The notes under the pieces: generated by a model
What the model saw: the letters and a program-made list of their open reading frames with translations, nothing else
Told to the model about the DNA's origin: nothing
Database searches by the model: none
Assembly (NCBI RefSeq): GCF_032854445.1
Contig: NC_088296.1
Span: 27,895,064 to 27,959,063, forward strand
Length of the DNA: 64,000 bases
From: Liolophura sinensis
Lineage: Eukaryota > Mollusca > Polyplacophora > Chitonida > Chitonidae
Direction: 5' to 3'
Program-made: the position numbers and the translations under genes
Shown: one piece after another, positions 43,587-56,393 of the stretch
Position numbering within the stretch: the first letter of the stretch is position 1
Layout: the number at the start of each line of letters is the position of its first letter

Positions 43587-44814
43587 GTACGTGATATACT
43601 GATGTGAGGCCGACCACAATACTTGACAATAGATTGTGCTTTGCCTGTACTAGGCACCAAACCCACGTAAGTAACACACGTTTTTCCGTTTGACAGCTGT
43701 AACGCCAAAATAACGCCAGTGTGATGTGTGCCTATGATATACAGACACATGGTGATTACAATAGGCAAACATTGAGAAGTGAAATGAACAAGTTCTAGCC
43801 ACACATAAATGTCAGCAACGCCTAACACTCTTATATCTGTATTTTTTTTTATTCAAATTTTAAAAATAGGACCACTGCATTTGTTAAGTTCTACATTACT
43901 CATACATTATACAGTAAGGATAGATAGCTTTTCACTTTTCTCATGTGACAGGAATGAATCATGGCACGGTAGGCCCACACAACATCAGAAGTCGTTGAAA
44001 GACGCACCGGTATAATTTTATTGCATTTTTTAAAACAAAATATAAAAAAAACACACAACATATGCAGTTATGCAGAAATGAGAATTGAACCAAATTAAAT
44101 TCCATCTGTCTTTTAAACCAGAATTTTAAACGATTAGCTCCGTGTCATCAGCTCAGATGACATGTTTATATCCGGTTGTGTCCAACATCAGATGGCCACG
44201 AAGAAGTGGTCAAATGTGCACAGTTTATCCCATTAAAATATACCCAATAATGTTAAATTGTTCCATAAAGGTTAAATTAACCAAGTGCAGTGCCAACAAC
44301 GTGCGCATATTCAGTGGCGGTTTTGGTGGCGGGAATTTTTGCCAGCGAACGTTTTGACCTGATCCCTGCTACCGGATTAACTTGTGATTTCTTGGTGTTA
44401 CGTTCTTCAAAATATTGAACAAGTACCTGAGACGAAGTGTCAGTAAGGTCTTTTTCTAGTTGCAGATGATAGATTATAGAGCATCGAAAGCCTTTATCCG
44501 AGCCATATAAAGTAAGTCATATACGGGCTTTAAGGCGATGGATCGAACGAGCCTGTCATCGAGCCTGTTTTTTTCAAACAAAGCTACCCACATATATGTC
44601 AAAATTACCCTTCCAAAATATATTGTACTTAAAGACATTCTTTTAGTGTAAAGAGATATATAAGTTTTATGGTACTCACATGCACGTCAAAATTACCTTT
44701 CTAAAAATATATTGTACTTAAAGACATTCCTTTAATGTAAAGAGATATATTAGTTTTATGGCACTTTATGCACAATAAGGCGAGTTAAGGCCTACCAGAA
44801 TTCATGACACTCTG
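43587..44814 (+). repeat. Intron before the right LINE, paralogous to 9000-9890 and 8340-8700
   Basis: 43620-44270 matches 9030-9860 with deletions, and 44380-44800 matches 8340-8650 and 49650-49990. A local duplication of about 80 bp (ATATATTGTACTTAAAGACATTC, twice, at 44617 and 44707) lies inside. No gene is seen. Confidence 0.78.
43915..43952 (+). pseudogene. Exon scar related to class B, right copy
   Basis: After ACATTATACAG the sequence TAAGGATAGATAGC resembles the start of exon 7916, as at 9511. It decays within 35 bp and has no donor. Confidence 0.6.
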
Positions 44815-45243
44815 GTAATAAAATAAGTGGTTGTAGGTGACTTTAATTTTGACTCCTTACAAAGCCCTCATCCTAAAATGTACCAAACTGAACATGTACT
44901 TGAGCTCAAACAAATGATAACAGAACCTAAACGGATTACCCCAACGTCCAAATCACTGGACTGATTTGATAATTTGTCCAGAAAATATCTTGCAATCGGG
45001 GCTCTTTGCCTTTTTTTGTTTTGACAACCATGGCAATAGCGTGACTGTCAACTTTGATGTACCACTCAATTCAACGTTTAAATAGCGCATATACTCTTAT
45101 GATCAAATTGATAGGGATGGTCTTAAAAACTATTTTACCCAGACAAATTAAAAGTGTTTGTTTTTTCCATCGCCTGATGCAAGTAAAAAAACTGAGGATA
45201 TAGACAATTGTGTTTTGGACATTTGCAATATCTTCATTCCAAA

Positions 45244-45512
45244 TATTTATTTATTTATTTCATTGGTGTTTTACGCCGTACCCAAGAATACTTCACTTAT
45301 ACGACGGCGTCCAGCATTATTGGGGGAGGAAACCGGGCAGATCCCGGGGGAAACCCAGGACCATCCACAGGTTGCTCACACACCTTTACACGTACGGTCG
45401 GAGGGGAAGCCAGCATGAGTTGGACTTAAACTCACAGCGACTGCATTGGTGAGACGCTCGTGGATCATTACACTGCGTTAGCGGGCTAACCAACTGAGCC
45501 ACGACGCCCCTC
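45244..45512 (-). mobile_element. tRNA-derived SINE, family A, in right LINE
   Basis: An inverted family A element flanked by ATTCCAAA at 45236-45243 and 45513-45520, at the same LINE position as the copy at 10068-10311. It is the orthologous insertion carried by the duplication. Confidence 0.9.
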
Positions 45513-46129
45513 ATTCCAAACAAATATGTCAATATCAGACCTCATGATAAGCCTTGGGTAATTAATGAACTCCGCCTGTCCATGCGCAAACGAGATAGAG
45601 AGAACTCAAAAAGAGCGGCCGACTGGGCAAATTTCGGACAAATTATAAATGATACCATAACCCTCAATAGGAGCACAAGGGAGAACTGTGATAAAAGGTT
45701 AGATGCTGCTATTTCTAATGAAGCCCTTGGCTTCAAAAATTGATGAGCGTTGACTAAATATCTAGCAAAAACAGTAATATATACACTGAGTTACAAAATA
45801 TTGCAAATGAATTTAATGAATACATTGCCCGCCAAACAGAACTGGGTGACGGTAATGCTGTCTTGCCTGCTTCCCCGCACATGGCCAACAACACCGTAGT
45901 CGTTGTGACGACATCATCTCATGAAGTTGAGGACATTATCTCCAGCTTATACCTGTCGAAATCCGTTGGACCTGACGGGACTCACAATCGATTTTAAAGA
46001 CCTGTGCGTCAGTGTTATCTACACCTTTGTGTAGACTCTTTAATCTGTGTCTTGCCTGTTGTGTCATGCCACTTGTCTAGAAACAAGTATATCTGACTTC
46101 CATCTATAAAAATAGGCCGTGTTGATGAC

Positions 46130-47724
46130 ACTGAAAATTGTAGGCCTACCTCGCTCACGACCAATTTAAGTAAAGTCTTTGAAAGGTGCATTCACAAACA
46201 CCTTTACGATTTCATGATTGATAACAATGTACTTAGTAATTTACAGTCTGGATTTCGCTCTTGTAACAGTACAGTTTACGATCTGGTGGATATTTACAAC
46301 CAGGCATGCAGTGCCCCTGATTGTGGGAAAGAGGTGAGCGCTGTGTTTTGTGACGTTAACAAGGCATTCGATCGTGTTTGGCACAACGATCTACTTTACA
46401 AACTCGACGAACTGATGCAAATTGGAATCTTCTCTTGTGGATTAAATACTATTTAGCTAACAGAAAAATATCGGTTGTTATATCTGGAAAAACATCTCCT
46501 CAAAAAGTCTTAAATGCTGGTGTTCCACAAGGTTCGGTTTTAGGACCCGTCCTGTTCCTTGACTATATAAATGATATTGCGTGCGACTTCGGAGCTCAGG
46601 TTAGATTATTTACCGACGACAAGCCTTTGTATTTAACCGATAAAACTCCAGATATTGCGACCAATGGACTTGATCAAGAAAAAGAAAGAAAGTATCAGTC
46701 TGGGCCGATAATTGGCTAATCAATTTAACATTAAAACTGTGTCTCGTGTCTTTTCACATAAACGCAACGCAGAGCCTCATCCAACATTGTTTATGCAAGA
46801 CAATCCTATCACGGATGTGTCCTCACATAAGCACCTCGGCCTTATCTGCAAGGTGGAAGGCCCATATAAACAATCTAGTTGTACAGAGTTTTCCCATGAT
46901 AAATTGTTTTAGAGGCATGGAATGAACAAGCTCTCGCGTCAATCTATAGAGCGCTTATATCTGTCCTTTATCCTGACTCATTTTTGACTATGATTTTTTA
47001 TATAGCCAACTGAAATATTAGAAAATCTTCATTCAAGTGCATTACGTACCATATCTGGCTGTACTCGTGGTACCAGTCAAAATTTATTATACACTGAAGC
47101 TGGGATTCTTCCTCTATCAGAACGAAGAAGTAGATATAAGTTAAAGCGCTTGTATAAAATGTTTCATAATAATTCATATCTCCAGGTTACTTAGGCCAGC
47201 TTACACCCTTGCCAGTAAGCACACAACACTATAATCTAAGAAACTCACAACATCTTTATTCGCCAACTTATTTGTCCCATCCACTACTCCTCATTGTGGA
47301 ATAATGTTCCTTAAGAAATTCGAAAAACTACTTTTCGTGATTTTTGTAGGTCACTATTTAAAGATGTTAGGGTTCCAAAGTATTACTATAGGCCTAACAG
47401 ACAAGTTGAAATTATCCACGCGCAACTTCGTATGGGTTGTTCCCAGCTAAAAGCACGCATGTTTGCGAGACACATTTCTGACTCTGCAAGTTGCGCCAGT
47501 GGTCGTCAAATCGAACATTGCTTACATTTCTTTCACAAGTGCCCTAATCTATGTTTGCACCACAAGTGCCCTAATCTATGTTTGCAGCATAGCTTAGACA
47601 TTTTCGGACCTACGGATACTATTCCAGGCGTAGAAAGCCTCCTTCATGGTAATCGTTTATTATCACGATGTAAAAATAATGCGATGTTTGATAAGCTTTA
47701 TTCTTGCAACAAAACGATTTAATT
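46130..47724 (+). pseudogene. LINE reverse transcriptase remnant, right
   Basis: The frame at 46214-46456 contains VFCDVNKAFDRVWH (motif A, catalytic Asp) and then shifts. The overlapping frame at 46378-46719 holds GVPQGSVLGP (motif B) and LFTDDK (motif C, both catalytic Asp residues). After further breaks, the C-terminal zinc-finger-like HCLHFFHKCPN appears at about 47515, followed by a 27-bp in-frame tandem duplication (CACAAGTGCCCTAATC). Frameshifts near 46440 and 46710 make it inactive. Confidence 0.88.
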
Positions 47725-47750
47725 AACTACTACTTTTTATTGTAGCTTAC

Positions 47751-47925
47751 CCCCCCCCCCCCCCTTTAACACACACATACACCCCCAACACACACACACA
47801 CTTTTCATTGCCTTGCAAATCTGGATACATAACATTGCTGTATTAAATTATTCTTGCACATGTATGCAAGTGTGTATGTGTGTGTGCGTGTGTGTGCGTG
47901 TAAATATATATAGGCAGTTCATTTG
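47751..47925. repeat. Poly-C, (AC)n and (GT)n simple repeats
   Basis: A run of 14 C, an ACAC-rich tract, and further on a GTGTGTGCGTG tract ending in ATATATATA. It corresponds to the 12765-13024 region of the left half, without the long TA expansion. Confidence 0.92.
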
Positions 47926-48255
47926 GTTGAATAAAATATTGTTTAAAAAAACAGAATTCCCAGGTGTCAGTAGCTTAAGCTCCACTGCCATATTAAGAGT
48001 CTAATCAGATGTCTAATTGTGACGTCACGTGATCTATACCACGCGATACACCTAAGTTCGGCTGTGTTCCGCCGACAAGTCTTAATTAAGCGCAGCTAAA
48101 ATCCCTGCTACGACACCAAAACACCTGACAATCGTACTATTTTTACATTCCCAGTGTAGATATGTGTAATTACGTGCAATGATAGTAAATGTGTCTTTAT
48201 TAGCATTTTTACTGAAGTAGCATTTCAAGTATTACATTATATTTACTTTGCACAG

Positions 48256-48354
48256 GATGAGAGGACACCTTTGCACTGTGCAGCACTCAATAACAGTGTG
48301 GGTGTTGTTCATGTGCTGCTGGAGAAGGGCGCTGATGTCAATGTACAGGATAAG
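48256..48354 (+). CDS. Ankyrin repeat exon, class A, right half second
   Basis: A 99-bp phase-0 exon, acceptor TTTGCACAG, donor GTACGTGAT. It begins D-E-R-T: Glu replaces the hairpin Gly through GAG for GGG. The rest is canonical: TPLHCAALNNSVG, VVHVLLEKGADV, NVQDK. It sits at the place of the whole left array, so it may represent the pre-expansion state of a single A exon after the LINE. Confidence 0.9.
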
Positions 48355-50279
48355 GTACGTGATATACTGATATGAGGCCGGCGAGAATACTTGACGATAG
48401 ATGATGTTTTGCCATGTCGTTCACTTACATGACAAATGAGCCTTGAATTTCGATACCTGTGCTATGTGCAAAATCTGCTGGTTGCAGCTAAATAAATTTG
48501 CTCTACATAAGATATAAAAAGTTTGAATATTTCAAACTTACATCTTTAGAAAGACGAAGCATATTTTATAATCTCCTTTTGTAGTCCGCAGATGTAACTA
48601 ACGCAACTTAATGATTTTTTACCGCTTTAGTTCTTGAGCAGGCGGAGTATTTAGTTAGAACTTGAGCATATTCCAGCGATTTCATTTTCTTGAAAACCCC
48701 TGACAAAATTTCACCAAACTGCGAAATTTATAAAGCGGTGAAAATCTGTCTACTGTTTTAAATTCACAATGTGACTCTTTTTGATACGAATTTCTGACTA
48801 TTTGTCGTCTATATTCTTATTCCGCTATCAAAGCCAAAACGTATCAGTGTCAAACCGTACCCATGGATATAAAACAGCCGCTTGACCTAAGTTTAATTTT
48901 AACTGAGGTTCATCAAACTGCTGGCTATGATAAATGTTACACTGTCACGTTCTATAGCTGATTGTTGTACTTTTCCTCCAGAAATAGCGACGTTAAACCA
49001 TAATCTTTCATTCATTCATTCCTCAAGAAGTAGTGCAGCGGAGAAACAGAAACAGGCTGTAGAAGATAACGAACACGTACAATAAAAACGCTTCTTATAA
49101 CGAATGTTCTCCTTCTAAATCAAAAAGTGCTGTACTGACAGATTTCCATGTAGCATCAAGGTCAAAACGTCCACAAAGAATGACATTTTACAGTGAATTG
49201 GATGAATCACTTGACTTTGTCTTTCGAATGAGGAGAGAAATCTTCTCATCTATCCAGAAAACTTGACATTACAAGAAACCAATGACTGCTAATACCCAAA
49301 ATTCCGTAATTACAACCACTGTAAAACTAAGTCTTGCAATTTCCTTTGGTGTTTAGGGTCACGAAAAGACCCCTACTGTCTGGCAATTTGAATTTACCAG
49401 TGATTTTAGACTTCAAATCAGCAGTTAATGGTTAATAGAACAACCACAGAATGCCCTAAAATGTTACTAAACATAGAGTTTATGTCTTTTGTCAATTTCT
49501 AATGCAAAGAAAATTGCTAAATGCAATCCTTCTCGCCACTGTAGGTCACCCCTCTTCCAAGCTACATAGGGCTAAAATGTCACTTTTCATCAACAAATCT
49601 GCCATTATCTTTGAGAAGAAGAATGTCTATAATTAGTTAAGGTAGTGGGTACCTAGCATTTCTTGGTGCCCTGTTCTTGAAAATATTGAACAAATACCTG
49701 AGACAAAGTGTTGGTAAAGTTTTTTTCTAATTAGAGATGATAGATTACAGAGTGTTAAAATCTTTTATCTGAGCCATATAACGTAAGTCTTATGCGGGGA
49801 ATCAGTTGGTGGATGGATCGAGTATTCGTCACCGCACATGTCTTTTTCAAGCGAAGCTGCTGTAATGTAGATGAGAATCACCCTTCTAAAAATATATTGT
49901 CCTGAAAGACATATCGCCGATGTAAATGAATATATTAGTTTTAAGGCATTTTATGATCAATAAGGCGAGTTGCGCCGTGCCAAACTTCATAACTGTCAGT
50001 AGCAAAGCTGCACTTGCCATGCAAAGAATCTGATTAGCTCTCTACTTGTGACGTCACGCGATCTATACCATGCTCTGCAGATGAGTTCGGCCGTGTTCAA
50101 CCGGCAAGTGCAAAGCGCACTTGAAATAGCTTATCCGCCACCAAAATAACTCACATTTGTATTTTTTTATATTCCACGTATCAATAGGTGTAGTTACGTT
50201 TAGTATTAGTAAATTTGCCATTAACAACATTTTTACTGAAGTAGCATTTCAGTTATTACAGTATTTTTTCGGTTCTCAG
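48355..50279 (+). repeat. Intron between exons 48256 and 50280
   Basis: 48355-48930 follows the class A intron. 48965-49640 matches 25490-26610 without its SINE. 49650-50270 matches 8340-8880 and 44380-44800. No gene is seen. Confidence 0.8.
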
Positions 50280-50378
50280 GATGGGAAGACACCTTTGCAC
50301 TGTGCAGCTCTTAAAAACAGTGTGGATGTTCTTCGTTTGCTGCTAGAGAAGGGTACTGATGTGAATGTACAGGATAAG
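50280..50378 (+). CDS. Ankyrin repeat exon, class A, right half third
   Basis: A 99-bp phase-0 exon, acceptor GGTTCTCAG (unlike the TTTGCACAG of other class A exons), donor GTACGTGAT. The repeat is DGKTPLHCAALKNSVD, VLRLLLEKGTDV, NVQDK. It has a near-consensus ankyrin core with GTD for GAD. The matching position in the left half (26610/26646) is a deletion joint, so this exon has no left counterpart there. Confidence 0.92.
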
Positions 50379-52584
50379 GTACGTGATATACTGATGTGAG
50401 GCCGACCAGAATACTTGGCAAGAAATGGTGCTCTGTTATGTAGTTTATTCACGTGGCAATTAAGCCTTGAATTTCAAGACCTGTGCTATGCGCCAACTCC
50501 ACTGGTTGCAATTAAATAAATTTGCTCTACATGGGATATAACAAGTGTTATGATTTCAAACATACATCTTTAGAAAGACGACGCATATTTTTTAACCTCC
50601 TTTTGTAGTCCGCCGATGTAACTAACGTAACTTGATGGCTTATTTACCTCTTTAGTTCTTGAGCAGGCAGAGTATTTTAGTTAGAGCTCGCGCACATTTT
50701 AATAACTTCTAGTTGCTGAGAACCCCTGTAAAATTTTTACCAATCTGCGGATTTTAAAAAGCAGTGAAAATCTACACATTGCTTTAAAGCTCATAATGTG
50801 AGTCCTCTCGATAAGAATTTCTGAGTATTTTGTCGTGTATATGAACAGTAAGCTATTTAAGGCAAAATGAATCCCCTAGAAAACAGCTGCTTGACATGAT
50901 TTTTTTTTAATTACTGTTCACTAAATCAAACTGTTGATTGAGGTAAATGATAAATGGCTGAGGGTCATTTCGCCGACTATTGTAAACAGGCTACGAAAAA
51001 TTTCACCATCCTTTTTTACAAAATTAAAACTGTGTAAAGCTTAGCCGGCTTACCTTATAAATTTGAATCCATGATGATAATTATTAAACTGACTTCAATA
51101 GATAAATAAATTAAACTACTATGTATAAATATTTAAAAACGATGATAATTTCTTCTTCATTTTCGTGTTTGACGAAGTTTGCCAACGAAGGGCCATAACT
51201 CTCAATAGACAATCGAAGCAAAACAACAAAAATGGATGTGATTTTGGTGGTTTGTGAGCTTTAAAACGGCCTTTTTTCTGACAGAAGTTGATCTAATCCT
51301 ATTTTGCCTGAATGAATAAATTGAAAAAATGAATAAATGAACTGAGTTAGCCGTCTAGGCTTAACCTTTAGACTTTTTGTGAAACGGTCCCCCGAGCGCT
51401 CTCCCTTCAAACACCTGATGCAGTTACCTCTCTTTGTCAAATCTGTTGAGGCTTTCTGCACAGTGGCTCGGTTTGATCGTTACCAAGTTACCGAGGACTC
51501 ACGCGGACTAGTACTCGACAGACGAAAAAAAATAACATAAGTGCCTGAGAGGTCCGTGTATTTAAGGCGTTATTTTGTGCCCAAACGCCGTGACAAACTG
51601 CCAAGACAAGTAACGATAGTTATCGTTGCTTATATAACTATCGTTTGCTTAAGCCTTTATTGTTCGAGTAAAAATACATTCTGTAAATGGTTTTAACATT
51701 AGAGAATAAAAGGTATTTTTACTGTAATTGAAATCTGAACTTGAACCAATATGAATACAATTAACAGCCAGAAACAATGTTCGTGCGAAAAGTTTGATGG
51801 AATCTGCGAGCGCGTGTAGACGCCTCAACCGAGCACTTCACGCAGCCAAAAGTCAAGACTTTCTTTTTTTTCAAATCAAACCGGGTCTTACTTAGGATAT
51901 GAACAGTTAAATATGCTATTTAAGATTGTTCCAATATGGCAACTGTTCGCAACATGTGTCATTGAAGGAGGATAGAAACTTAATCATCCCATATGCCTTT
52001 ATACTGTAGAGTTTTAGATCATTGATGTCCTGTTAATTTAGTGTAAAAAGATCGAATTTCAGTCGTCTGCATACTGTTTATCATTACCTTCAGCCTTCCT
52101 TAATACACTTTGATTAATTCATTTTGACATTTTCTTTGAATAAAGGAATTTTTTATACCTTTTTTTTACCTGTTACATCCTCTGCCACATATGTTTCTTT
52201 GTCACGTTCGTATGGAGCCTTGAACAAATAGTTAATACTTTAATCTTCCGAAAACTCACACGTTAATGAAACTGTAAAAATAGAGATTATGTTTGGTTTA
52301 ATAATTATGTTAGAACACTGTATTCTACATCAGTTATTTTCTGTATATAAGCACATGTGTAAGTTTTAATGTTTCTTATAGTGGGGTCTTACAGTGCGCG
52401 ATAATCTATTATGTTTACTTTTTAAAACTGTTTTGTTGTTTTCTTTTTGTAGTTATTATGTTATATTGAACTCTTAGCTCTTATACTTTTTACATAATCG
52501 GCTGAGATACTGAGTCTAACTGACCTTTGGAGTCTTAATGTAAACTAAACTACACTATTTTTACTGTCTGGCGACATAATTCAG
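50379..52584 (+). repeat. Intron A-F, right; second part paralogous to 26646-28175
   Basis: 50379-50960 is class A intron with the usual landmarks. From 51137 (AACGATGATAATTTCTTC) it tracks the left half to the F exon. The minus-strand frame around NCIRCLKGERSG (51261-51461) is the damaged partner of 26909-27178. Confidence 0.75.
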
Positions 52585-52683
52585 GAGGGGAGGACCGCTT
52601 TGGACATCGCGTCAGAGTGCAACCGTAAGGGCGTTGTTAAAGTGCTGTTGAAAAAGGCTGAGGATGCCAGTGTACAGGATAAG
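52585..52683 (+). CDS. Ankyrin repeat exon, class F, right
   Basis: A 99-bp phase-0 exon, acceptor CATAATTCAG, donor GTATGTAAT. The repeat is EGRTALDIASECNRKG, VVKVLLKKAEDA, SVQDK. Compared with 28176 it has TALDIAS and VVKVLLKK, both closer to consensus than the left copy, while KAEDASVQDK is unchanged. Substitutions between the copies keep the frame open. Confidence 0.88.
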
Positions 52684-54814
52684 GTATGTAATACTACATC
52701 TATAGAGATCTAATGAAGTCAACTACAGTGAATGTCGGCGAAAGGTGCAAAATTATTTAGATTAAATACGTCGAAAGGGAACCTTAATTTGAGCTGCGGC
52801 ACATGGCTCCATCACGTGTTCATGTGCTATATGGAGAAACATACCTGGACCATTCTAGGTTATATGATGTAGCACTAACGGCTAGGGTGCCCTTCCAAGT
52901 TGAACTTTCACAGATCATTAAGTCTATCCAGGACATCGGGTCGTTCATTTAGTCATTACTTTGGATAACTATTATTGATACGTTGTAGATATGGAAATTA
53001 AGCCTTTACAGATTATACAGAGTGTTTCCGTAAATATTTTATCCTTTTATAATTTACACACAGTCTGGTACCAGGACACTCTGTTACAAACTCAAAACGC
53101 GCCTTTATGGCACACGACATACCGACACATGCTGGCCAAGTGAAATATAGTGTCAAAATGTCGCTGGTCGAAATGCTGGGTACATCGAACCGTCGTGTGC
53201 CAACAATTTTCAACACATTTGTTGCTAATTTCATAAAAACTACAAAGCACGAGGGAAAACTAAGAGTAGAATTGAAATAAGCAGTCTTAAAGGCAACAGA
53301 AAACGTCAAGGTTATACCAAATCCAAAAATTTTTGTGACCCCATATTTTTGATCACCTTAAAGTTGTGAACGAATTTCAACGCCTTTCTAGACGTTTTAA
53401 AACAATTCCATGATGAAAGAAATCCAAAAAGGGGGACAAAACAAGCGACCAACTTTGTCCCGTATTTACACAATGTTGTTTTTAGGCCTGTACCGCCTCG
53501 CTTGGCGCTCAGCACTGGGAGGTTAGAAGAGGGAAAGAAGATAGAATTGCGACTGGGTTAGGTGTCATGTCTTGTGTCTTTGGCATGATACTTCAGTGGC
53601 GGCACCCAGGACTCACTCTGCCACAAGAGGACACAGTATATCCACTTAATGACTCCTCGTCGTCATATTTATTTATTCATTCTTAGGTCTTTCGTAAGAC
53701 ATACATACGTTTCATTAAAATCGAAATGAATTGACTATCACCTTTAGCGGTATCAAAATTTGCCTAAATGTAATGTAGTTTTATTCAAGGCCATTAAAAA
53801 TTTTAACTTTAAGCTTTTAAAAGGTTTTTTAACTTGAAAACGGGAGTTGTGAATGTCATATCCCTGAGGTCAATTAGGCTTTTGTTTGATCCAGTTGTGC
53901 AGATTTTACAGTTGACCTGTTAGTGCTATTTTGACTGGTCTGTCCAAGCCTATTTTACACATGGAATTTATTTACATTAAAAACGTTTAATTGCCACCAA
54001 ACCACAAATGTATAGTCAGGTCTGCCACGTTTAAGGTCAAGCGGTTCAGTTGTTCTGGAGAATAAGATTCTTAAAGGCTTTTCATATAAATCCAGATGAT
54101 ATCAAATCAAACCTTTCCTCGCAGTGTCAGCTTGGTTCTGCTCAGTCACAGCTTAGTGCAGGTTGGTGAATAAGCAATCCTTCATCGTGCATTCATAAGG
54201 TAGAAAGTACCACATTATCGAGAGTAACGAGTATTGATACATATCACACCTGACCAATAAATTCTGCACTCTTGGCAGCTTTCCTGGTTTAGGTCTGCAT
54301 TCGAATTTTTCAATTAATGCTTAGCTACAAGCATCATACACACACTGCTTAGCGACATGGCTCAAGTGAGACTAACAAGTTTGTACACCATGGAAAGGAT
54401 TCAAGGTGGACAATTGTGTAAAAAATGTGTACTGATTTGAATAGTAATTTCAGTCCTGGGATTGCTGACGCGTTTTCTTGTCATCAAATATAATTCATAA
54501 TGTTATAGAAATTATCCAAACGCATCAGGTTAGAGGACTTGTATCAAAGATTTTCTTCACCTACATGACATACACCTATTATATTTGTCTAACATCCCGA
54601 AGAAAGAAGAGATACATGTAGCCGCTCACCGGGCAGTGATTACAAATAATACATTTCTTTATGTACTGATTTTAGTGTTGATTAACGCCATACTAAATAT
54701 TGTTCACTTTTACGATGAGTGAAAAAGGTGAAAAAAGTGGAGCGCCACAATCTCCAGCAAAATTATAAAAATCTGTCCGGTTGTCACATGGTATAATGTA
54801 GTCCATACACTGCT
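52684..54814 (+). repeat. Intron F-E', right
   Basis: 52684-53200 matches 28275-28830. A junction near 53200 then skips to sequence matching 29810-31240, so about 1 kb including a G exon is absent. A degraded reverse family A SINE fragment lies near 54670-54715. No gene is seen. Confidence 0.78.
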
Positions 54815-55280
54815 TCAGAGTCTGTGGTGCTGTGTGTGACCACGACACTGTAGTATATCGCTACGGTGCTGTGGTGCTGTGTGTGACCGCGGCACTGAGG
54901 TACAATGTGACTGCGGCATTGTAGTATATCGTTACGGTTCTGTGGTGCTGTGTGTGACCGCGGCACTTTGGTAGAGTGTGACCGCGGCACTGTGGTACAA
55001 TGTGATTGCGGCACTTTGGTACATCGTTACGGCGCTGTGGTGCTGTGTGTGACCGCGGCACTATGGTACAGTGTGACCGAGGCACAGTGGTACAATGTGA
55101 TTGCGGCACTGTGATACATCGTTAAGGTTCTGTGGTGCTGTGTGTGACCGCGGCACTTTGGTAGAGTGTGACCGCGGCACTTTGGTACAGTGTGGCCGCG
55201 GCTCTTTAGTACAGTGGGATCGCGGCACTGTAGTACATAGATACGGTGCTGTGGTGCTGTGTGTGATTGCGGCACTGCGG
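54815..55280. repeat. GC-rich satellite, about 24-bp subunit, right copy
   Basis: The same GACCGCGGCACT / TACATCGTTACGGTGCTGTG subunits as at 31481-31989, in a different order and number. It ends at the same boundary (GCACTGCGGACTAACGCAAC), about 145 bp before the E' acceptor. Overlapping open frames on both strands are by-products of the repeat. Confidence 0.92.
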
Positions 55281-55425
55281 ACTAACGCAACACATCCTTG
55301 GTCAGTTCCGTTTATCAACAGATAGTTTTGCTTACCTACACGATATACACTAACAATGGGGAGATACATCTATACCACTGACGTCTATGAACCTGCTACA
55401 TGCATGTAATTGTGACATTCCACAG

Positions 55426-55518
55426 GAAGGAGAAACGGCTGTACATTGGGCAGTGCTTAAAAATAATGTGGATCGTATCCGTCAGATTGTGGAACTGGGC
55501 GAGGATACGAGCATTCAG
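55426..55518 (+). CDS. Ankyrin repeat exon, class E', right, two codons short
   Basis: Acceptor CATTCCACAG. The exon reads EGETAVHWAVLKNNVD, RIRQIVELGEDT, SIQ and ends directly at donor GTGAGTTG. In exon 32134 the sequence between CAG and GTGAGT is AATAAG; here those 6 bp are deleted, so the donor joins the exon two codons earlier. At 93 bp (31 codons) the exon stays in phase 0. The repeat would lack its last two residues (N-K). ELGEDT is also unlike the usual EKGADV. Confidence 0.85.
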
Positions 55519-56393
55519 GTGAGTTGTTTTTGGAAACACACACATTACGTAAGTGACGAGCTACATGTAACATTGTGAAGTTCCTGTGGTCTTAAATGAA
55601 AGGAGCACATTTACACAACGAATACTTTACATGAAAGAGCTATACAAATTGTATGGGATTATTTTTACGTTTTCGTTAGAAAGAAAAACGGTTTAAACAT
55701 TGTTATTTTCTACAAAATCCACCGATACGACAAACATTAAAAGTCGCGCCATACGTTAGGCTTATCCAATGAAAATCTTCCTTTCCTTCTCCTGAATGCT
55801 CATTGTGACGTCACCATGCTTAAGGTTTTACACCTACTGCATGATTAATATGCATTTCCAGTATTAGATAAATACATTCGTATATCGTGATAATCGTGGA
55901 TATTAATGTGTTTAAACAAAGGAAGAGTTTGGGGCGCACTAAAGGGCACATCATGCCTACATCCGTGGCTGTAGTCTGACAAATTACCTGGAATGCCATT
56001 CCCTGAATAGCTACTGGGTAAAGCTAAGCACGATGACGTATGTAATCTGTTAAAATGGCGGCCTAAAAAGACTTCTAAGCCTTCGATGTTTAACTATTCA
56101 TTATTCAAATAACAAGCACTGCTGGCAGAAAATTGAGATATTTTATTTAACCTTAAATATAGCTCTTTCACATAAGTTATAGGTTGTATAAATGTGTTCT
56201 TTTCTTTGAAATGAAATTAGTGTTACAAAGCTGTTTGCATAAAACATTCTTTTCTGAAATAAAATTTTGACTAGTATTTGGTTAGTAAACATGACGGAAC
56301 TCCTAAATACAAGATTCCTGAATACACAAGACTCCTGAATACACAATCCTGAACACACATGTATTTCGTTGTGTTATCTTCGTGTTACCTATA
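55519..56393 (+). repeat. Intron E'-C, right, first part
   Basis: Follows 32233-33077 of the left half with small indels (landmarks CATCATGCCTACATCCG and AACAAGCACTGCTGGCAG). No gene is seen. Confidence 0.78.

Larger units (their letters stand above)
44815..47725 (+). mobile_element. Dead non-LTR retrotransposon (LINE), right copy
   Basis: This is the better preserved copy. The end of the endonuclease domain is readable from 44826 (VVGDFNFDSLQS; GDFN is a core apurinic-type endonuclease motif). The RT runs from 45520 to 46720 and the C-terminal region to 47725. It is interrupted by the family A SINE at 45244-45512. The 5' part of the element is missing. It was inserted within the intron repeat, whose continuation resumes at AGAATTCCCAGGTGTCAG (47952). 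Confidence 0.9.
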
